This document shows, one piece after another, positions 20,898 to 25,285 of a stretch of 25,285 bases of DNA. Under the pieces are notes generated by a model. The model ran no database searches and was not told the origin of the DNA. It worked only from the letters and a program-made list of their open reading frames with translations. Within the stretch, counting starts at the first letter, position 1. Every line of letters starts with the position of its first letter. Source of the stretch: a virus; the IMG/VR virus record IMGVR_UViG_3300022707_002843, positions 1 to 25,285 of that record; one strand, 5' to 3'. Made by a program: the position numbers and the translations under genes.

Positions 20898-23444
20898 ATG
20901 GTTCATAAAAGGATTGGAGGATTTATTTCAAGGATTAGAGGGGGATCAGCTCCGCCTCCACCACCACCGCCCCCTGTTGCTAGTTCTGTTCCTCAACAAA
21001 GTTTTGGAACACCCGAAGACATTCCACAATCTATTCCTGATCAACCTCAGTTTACTCCAATACCAACTCCTCGTAGAGGAGGCGGAGGGGGAGGAGGAAG
21101 CCCCCCGCAACAAAGTTTTGGAACACCCGAAGACATTCCACAATCTATTCCTGATCAACCTCAATTTACTCCAATACCTTCTGGTGGAGGAGGATTATCT
21201 CCTCAACAAGTTGCCTCGGCAAGAAGACAACGAACGGGTGGAGGACAGCGAGGGTTTTCCGGAACTGTTGAACAATCATTTGATGGAACGGCGGAGAGAA
21301 CAAGGTTCTTTGTTGAGGGAAGACAGGTTGCTGAATCAAGAGCCGGTGAAGATTTCTTTAGGCCCAGTCTTTCCGGAAGAGAAACCGCAACAATAGAAAT
21401 CGAGAGAAATGGAGTAACAAGACAAATTCAAATAACTCCCGAAGAATTAAGAGACAGAGAATTCGAAATGAGAAAAGAATCTGCACAAAATTTATTATTT
21501 GGTGGAGGAATGTCAAGTGCGTTCTCTGGCTCAGGTGGGGAAGGTGGTGAACAACTCGGGGGAGTTTTAGTTAGGGGAAGTGAGATTGGAAGAACAGGAG
21601 AGGAAGCAAATCAAATCTTCGAGGTTCAACCAAGAGAACCAACGGTTACAGAAAGGTTAGCAACGGGTGTTCGTAGAACAGGATTTGGAAGAACAAGAGC
21701 TGGAATTAATCTTGCGGAGAATCTTGATCAAACACAATTAAGTATTGAGAGAGATGCACAATTAGCAGGATTTGAAAGAGACGCTTCAATATCTGACACT
21801 ATGAAAACAAGTGGATTGCCCGGTGTTGTTCGAGGAACCTTCGGAAGATTTGGCGCGGGAACCGGAGAGATTGCAAGAAGAGGGGGAGTCCCTCAACCAA
21901 TTGCTGAAAAGGCAGGAGTTATCGCGGGGGACATCGCATTGTTCGGTGGAGTTCTTGGGCCAGTCTCAGCGACGACAGCACAAATAGAAAGAGAAATATT
22001 ATCGGCTTCAAAGGTTAGCATCGTTGGAGTTACAAGAGAAGTGGGTGCTGCGAAAGCAAGAACTTCCGCAGTGTTTAAAGTTGAAAGAGCAGGAAGATTA
22101 AGAAGAGGTTTTGTTAGCGCTGAATCTATTAAGATTGCAATTCCTAGAATAGAAAGGTTTCAAATTGCTAAAGGAGTAAGAGGAGCTACATCAAAAGATG
22201 TTCAAGCAATTGTTTCTGCTGCGCGGGGAAGAGAGTTTGTAAGCGGTTTAAGATTCCCAACAGCAAGACAAGTTGTTCGACCAAGAGCAGAATTTGTAAG
22301 TGCTGAGATTGCGAAGGTTACCCGAAGATCAGTTCCCCAAACACAAAGGTTTCAAATTGCCCGGGGAGTAAGAGGGGCCACTAGAAAAGAGGTTGATCTT
22401 TTCTTCACAAGATCTATTGGAATTACTAGAAGGAGAGGAGAAAGAATTCCTTTTAGAGCGGTTGGCGTTTCAAGAAGGCGAAGAGATGTAATTGGACAGT
22501 TGGGTGCTGCGGAAACTGGTAGAGGATTTGCTTTTTCAAGAGGATTATTTAGGGTAGTTGATCGACCGGACACAAGAGCATTTAGGATTGGTGGAGCAAC
22601 TCCTCGAGGGGCAAGAATAAATTTAAATCAAATAACCCAACCAAGCCAGAGTGCTTTAACTTCTGCTAATGTTCAAGCAATAAAAAATGTTGTTGAGCAA
22701 TCTGTTAAGATTCAACCTCAACGACAATTAAATGTTCTAGGTTCTCCAACAGGATTACTAACTCCTTCCCCAAGACAAACTTCAAGAGCTGTTCTTAGGC
22801 CCCCTAGTATTCAGCAAGTTATTGCTCGGCAAAGAATCCTCCCGGCAATTTCTCAAAGATCTTCAGTGAGACAATTATCAGGACAAAGAACAAGTCAAGT
22901 TGTTAGAACTCGTCAAGCACAAAGACAAGTTTCACAACAAAAGGCAATTCAAAAATCAATTCAGCAAGTTGTTCAAACACAAATTCCCGCACAAAGACAA
23001 AGGTTTATAGCAAGGGCAAGATCAATTCCTATTAATAGATTTACTCAACGACCCCCTCCATTTATTCCTATTCCCAGAATCACTTCGCCCCCAAGAAGGC
23101 CTTTGATTCCTAGGGTGAAACAATTTAGGACTGTAACCCCTAGACAAATCTTCCCAAAGTTCCCAGTGTTTGTTAGGAGAAGTGGAAGGTTTAGATTAGC
23201 TGGATTCGGAAGAACACCAAGACAAGCCGTAAGTTTGGGAAGACAAGTTACCGGAAGAACTCTCGCCGCAACTTTTAAAGTTCCTTCATTCAAGGGAATA
23301 AATGTTCCGGGATTCAGAACCAAGAAAGAAAAGGGCGGTGTTGTTTTCATCGAGCCACGAAGGAGAAGATTATCCACAGGATCAGAGTTAAAAGAAATCC
23401 AAGCATTTCAACGAAGAGCATTGAAAGGAGGAATATTAAATTAA
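20898..23444 (+). CDS. Large Pro/Gly/Arg/Gln-rich basic protein (virion structural candidate)
   Basis: The protein has 848 residues, is very basic and mostly low in complexity. It has a PPPPPPPP run near residue 17-24, a 38-residue-period tandem repeat (QQSFGTPEDIPQSIPDQPQF, twice) joined by a Gly run, and Gly/Arg-rich middle segments. A second internal duplication has RFQIAKGVRGATSKDV and RFQIARGVRGATRKEV about 180 nt apart. A long Arg/Gln/Pro region follows, and a more ordered end (FRLAGFGRTPRQAVSLGRQV, then IEPRRRRLSTGSELKEIQAF). No enzyme motif or membrane anchor is clear, though residues about 345-365 are moderately hydrophobic. As first gene of the structural operon it may coat or condense DNA or act as a scaffold. 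Tape-measure function is an alternative. Confidence 0.7.
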   Translation: MVHKRIGGFISRIRGGSAPPPPPPPPVASSVPQQSFGTPEDIPQSIPDQPQFTPIPTPRRGGGGGGGSPPQQSFGTPEDIPQSIPDQPQFTPIPSGGGGLSPQQVASARRQRTGGGQRGFSGTVEQSFDGTAERTRFFVEGRQVAESRAGEDFFRPSLSGRETATIEIERNGVTRQIQITPEELRDREFEMRKESAQNLLFGGGMSSAFSGSGGEGGEQLGGVLVRGSEIGRTGEEANQIFEVQPREPTVTERLATGVRRTGFGRTRAGINLAENLDQTQLSIERDAQLAGFERDASISDTMKTSGLPGVVRGTFGRFGAGTGEIARRGGVPQPIAEKAGVIAGDIALFGGVLGPVSATTAQIEREILSASKVSIVGVTREVGAAKARTSAVFKVERAGRLRRGFVSAESIKIAIPRIERFQIAKGVRGATSKDVQAIVSAARGREFVSGLRFPTARQVVRPRAEFVSAEIAKVTRRSVPQTQRFQIARGVRGATRKEVDLFFTRSIGITRRRGERIPFRAVGVSRRRRDVIGQLGAAETGRGFAFSRGLFRVVDRPDTRAFRIGGATPRGARINLNQITQPSQSALTSANVQAIKNVVEQSVKIQPQRQLNVLGSPTGLLTPSPRQTSRAVLRPPSIQQVIARQRILPAISQRSSVRQLSGQRTSQVVRTRQAQRQVSQQKAIQKSIQQVVQTQIPAQRQRFIARARSIPINRFTQRPPPFIPIPRITSPPRRPLIPRVKQFRTVTPRQIFPKFPVFVRRSGRFRLAGFGRTPRQAVSLGRQVTGRTLAATFKVPSFKGINVPGFRTKKEKGGVVFIEPRRRRLSTGSELKEIQAFQRRALKGGILN
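20994..21178 (+). repeat. Two 71-bp direct repeats (114-bp period)
   Basis: 20994-21064 and 21108-21178 are the same 71 bp except for one silent change (CAG/CAA at 21050 and 21164). They encode the duplicated QQSFGTPEDIPQSIPDQPQF segment. The near absence of silent changes means the duplication is recent or kept alike by recombination. The spacer encodes a Gly run. Confidence 0.9.
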
Positions 23445-23445
23445 T

Positions 23446-23616
23446 ATGGTGAAGAAATTTACAAAAGACGTTCTTAGACAAGAAGCAGATAGACTTCAAT
23501 CACAAAATTTTAGAAAGGAAGGAAGAAAAATTTTTCTAAATGTAGACAAGAGAGCCAAAGCTGGAACAGCCCAAGGCACTGCTGTTGTGAATCCAAAGAA
23601 AAGATTCAGGGTTTAA
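23446..23616 (+). CDS. 56-residue basic protein
   Basis: A short frame starting MVKKFTKDVLRQEADRLQSQ and ending TAVVNPKKRFRV. The start is 1 nt after the stop of the large basic protein, with GAAAGGAGG as ribosome-binding site, and the next gene begins 3 nt after its stop. It is basic, with an N-terminal helix and a Lys/Arg end. It may accompany the neighbouring basic proteins inside the particle. Confidence 0.65.
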   Translation: MVKKFTKDVLRQEADRLQSQNFRKEGRKIFLNVDKRAKAGTAQGTAVVNPKKRFRV

Positions 23617-23619
23617 AAA

Positions 23620-23883
23620 ATGACACACAAAAAGAAAAAGAAAAGAAGAGACTCCATGAGTGACATCGCTATTGGAGGATCCCTCGGAATAAATATTGTT
23701 GGGGTAACCGCAAGAGTTGGTGGAGGTGCATCGGCTAAAGGTATCTCAGCTAGTTTTGCAGGAGGGGTTGGAAAGGTTGGAAGAACACTGCCGACGCTCG
23801 GAAGAATAAAGGGAGCGACTTTAGTTGTGGGTCAAGTGGGGAATCTAAAAAAGAGGAGGAGAATGTTTAGTAACAATTTATAA
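23620..23883 (+). CDS. Gly-rich amphipathic basic protein
   Basis: The protein has 87 residues: a basic head (KKKKKRRDS), a Gly/Ala/Val-rich centre (IAIGGSLGINIVGVTARVGG, GISASFAGGVGKVGRTL) and a basic end (NLKKRRRMF). Basic ends around a glycine-rich hydrophobic centre suggest DNA contact plus membrane or protein contact, as in core or membrane-active virion peptides. This is inference; no family is recognised. Confidence 0.6.
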   Translation: MTHKKKKKRRDSMSDIAIGGSLGINIVGVTARVGGGASAKGISASFAGGVGKVGRTLPTLGRIKGATLVVGQVGNLKKRRRMFSNNL

Positions 23884-23888
23884 TTAAG

Positions 23889-24698
23889 ATGGAAGAGAGA
23901 GACATGGAAAATATGATGGGACAAGCGACTGTTGCTAAGACAGTTAATGAAGCCAACCAAGGTGGTAATGCAAATGCTGCTGCGCAATATTATATGGAAG
24001 AAAGGGAAAAAGGAATCGTAGATGTTCAGTTGGAAGTTGATACTATCAAATCAGATATTTATCATTTGTTGAGTCAAGATAAATTAGAAGTTTTAGATGG
24101 GGGAAAAGTTGATTGGGTTCCAATTAAAAACCAACAACAAAGAACTCTCTCTGTTTGGGGCGTCGATAGAATTATGCAAGTGATTCATTTCTATATTAAT
24201 AAAAGTAATCTTCTATCCAACTTTAGTGAAGAACAAATAAATAGATTAATGTTAAGGTTTGTTAAGGAACTTAATGATCTTGTTTTATTGAAGTATCAAG
24301 TATTATTCCGGGAGACAACTTTTGATGAAGCAAAAATAATAATTCTTGATAAGATTGAATCCAAAAAGAAAATGAAATTGTTTGCTCTTGAGATTATTGA
24401 GAAGACTCCTAGTAAAGATGAAGAGGGGGAAATTGAAAGGAAGCTCTTGGTCGAATTAGAAAAAACTCTTGAAGCAGAAATGATTAAAGTGAGAGAGGAA
24501 CAAAGAAAAGAAAAGATAAGAGACTACGGATTACTTATGGCCCAATTAGAAGTTATAGTTTTTGGCGCATTGAATCGTGCCTACAAGGGAGAAGAAAGAG
24601 GATCGATAAGAAGGCACACAAGTATTACCGAATTGATTGGCCCAAGACCTCAACAAGCTCCAAGGCAACAGGGAGGGGCGTTGTCATGGGGAAAGTAA
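23889..24698 (+). CDS. Helical protein conserved-looking in archaeal viruses, unknown function
   Basis: The protein has 269 residues and no membrane segment. A polar Asn/Ala-rich head is followed by helical parts: VDWVPIKNQQQRTLSVWGVD, FYINKSNLLSNFSEEQINRL, FVKELNDLVLLKYQ, then a charged coiled coil (KLLVELEKTLEAEMIKVREE) and a conserved-looking end (LNRAYKGEERGSIRRHTSIT). I recall proteins with W-G-hxxI, LSNF-EE-IN and LN-A--G-ER-S-R motifs beside structural genes of archaeal viruses, but cannot name the family. It overlaps the fibre gene start by 13 nt. A virion assembly or portal-like adaptor role is possible. Confidence 0.65.
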   Translation: MEERDMENMMGQATVAKTVNEANQGGNANAAAQYYMEEREKGIVDVQLEVDTIKSDIYHLLSQDKLEVLDGGKVDWVPIKNQQQRTLSVWGVDRIMQVIHFYINKSNLLSNFSEEQINRLMLRFVKELNDLVLLKYQVLFRETTFDEAKIIILDKIESKKKMKLFALEIIEKTPSKDEEGEIERKLLVELEKTLEAEMIKVREEQRKEKIRDYGLLMAQLEVIVFGALNRAYKGEERGSIRRHTSITELIGPRPQQAPRQQGGALSWGK

Positions 24699-25285
24699 CA
24701 TTAATCTCTGCATTTATTTTAGTCTTTGCTTTGGTATTTGTTTCGGCATCTTTTGGCTTTGATAAAACCCAACAGACAACTAGACTTGTTACCATAAGCG
24801 CGGGAGCCGGAGATATAACCGCGGTGTTTCCTTACTCGAATAGTTTCCTTACAATAAATAATACTGATGCTGCGGATGTGTATATAATTTTTGATTCTTC
24901 TTTATTGAATGATACCATCAATGCCTTCTTGGGCAACGGAACTTTCGGTGCAGGTTCGGGGGATATTACAGCTGTAAACCCGTTCGATCTTTCTATTATT
25001 TTAAACAACACGGCTACAGGAGATGTTTATCCCCAAGTGAATATGACTTTTGTCAATGGAACAATAAATGCTTTCTTGGGTAATGGAACCTTCGGAGCTG
25101 GTTCCGGAGATATAACCGCGGTCAATCCATTTGACATTTCTATAATAATAAATAATTCAGCTACCGGAGATGTCTACGTTCAAACTAATGAGTCAAGAAT
25201 AAATGACACAATCAATGCCTTCTTAGGTAACGGAACTTTTGGAGCGGCGGGAGGGACTGTTGTCTGGGCTGATGTGATAAATGGA
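24686..25285 (+). CDS. Repeat-rich tail-fibre/adhesin-like protein, N-terminal part (continues at 1)
   Basis: The ATG at 24686 opens a signal peptide (LISAFILVFALVFVSASFG) followed by repeats starting GDITAV at 24809, 24959 and 25106, each ending INAFLGNGTFG. The frame runs off the window end at VWADVING, and the last 144 bases equal the first 144, so with the circular join the gene continues to 1518 and encodes 657 residues. The early repeats differ most from the consensus; copies 3 onward are close. Its start overlaps the upstream gene by 13 nt in another frame. Secreted and sequon-rich, it is a receptor-binding fibre or adhesin candidate. Confidence 0.8.
   Translation, partial: MGKVTLISAFILVFALVFVSASFGFDKTQQTTRLVTISAGAGDITAVFPYSNSFLTINNTDAADVYIIFDSSLLNDTINAFLGNGTFGAGSGDITAVNPFDLSIILNNTATGDVYPQVNMTFVNGTINAFLGNGTFGAGSGDITAVNPFDISIIINNSATGDVYVQTNESRINDTINAFLGNGTFGAAGGTVVWADVING
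25142..25285. repeat. Terminal direct repeat (right copy)
   Basis: This stretch is identical to positions 1-144. See the left copy for why it indicates a circular genome of about 25,141 bp and not an internal repeat of the fibre gene. Confidence 0.9.

Noticed and set aside
20914-21396. Long 160-codon plus-strand frame inside the 848-residue gene
   Set aside because: It is a second frame opened by the same repeats and low-complexity sequence; it has no ribosome-binding site and an odd Leu/Glu-rich composition.
23045-23377. 110-codon minus-strand frame opposite the 848-residue gene
   Set aside because: Antisense to an Arg/Pro-rich coding region, where long complementary frames are expected; no upstream signals.

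Overview
The window looks like the complete genome of a circular (or terminally redundant) virus or virus-like element of an archaeon, probably a DPANN-type host (Woesearchaeota/Pacearchaeota-like; inferred from protein style, not proven). The first 144 bases recur exactly as the last 144, giving a unique length of about 25,141 bp, and a long secreted repeat protein reads in frame across that join. Archaeal traits are TATA-box promoters placed 20-21 nt from start codons (leaderless mRNAs), very dense N-x-S/T sequons in the exported proteins, and many small zinc-finger proteins. There are no tRNA, rRNA or CRISPR loci, no transposon, and no polymerase gene that I can recognise.

Layout. (1) Plus-strand virion operon, 20898 -> end -> 1 -> 9301: a basic Pro/Gly/Arg/Gln-rich 848-aa protein, two small basic proteins, a helical 269-aa protein, a tail-fibre-like repeat protein spanning the window ends, a DNRLRE-like anchored protein, membrane proteins, a 1056-aa Ig-like surface glycoprotein and more membrane proteins, mostly joined by 4-nt start/stop overlaps. 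(2) A separate plus-strand unit at 9409-10384 with two paralogous proteins that each have two hydrophobic helices. These are the best major-coat candidates and resemble spindle-shaped-virus coat proteins in architecture; the second copy carries a sequon-rich insert of about 100 residues. (3) Minus-strand genes from 17669 down to 10499: an Sm-like small protein, an AAA+ helicase-like ATPase with an Asn-rich tail, a C5-cytosine methyltransferase, a run of tiny genes ending in a Zot/HerA-like P-loop ATPase, a helix-turn-helix-less serine recombinase, an N6-adenine methyltransferase, a ribbon-helix-helix regulator, and small membrane proteins. (4) Plus-strand accessory operon 17759-20830: tiny coiled-coil, zinc-finger and membrane proteins and an OB-fold SSB-like protein, interrupted by an unusual 100-nt stretch of three consecutive stem-loops.

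Transcription diverges from a mirror-symmetric promoter pair centred at 17714 and converges near 10450. A plausible reading is that the 17.7 kb region drives replication and accessory genes in both directions, while the 20898 and 9409 promoters, which share TGTAACA motifs, drive virion genes. The helicase, SSB-like protein, Sm-like protein and two orphan methyltransferases would serve genome replication and protection. The P-loop ATPase would serve packaging or morphogenesis. The three large exported proteins would decorate the particle and bind the host. Genes with overlapping reading frames, the structured RNA, the decorated coat paralogue and several genes shorter than 60 codons are the parts most worth checking.
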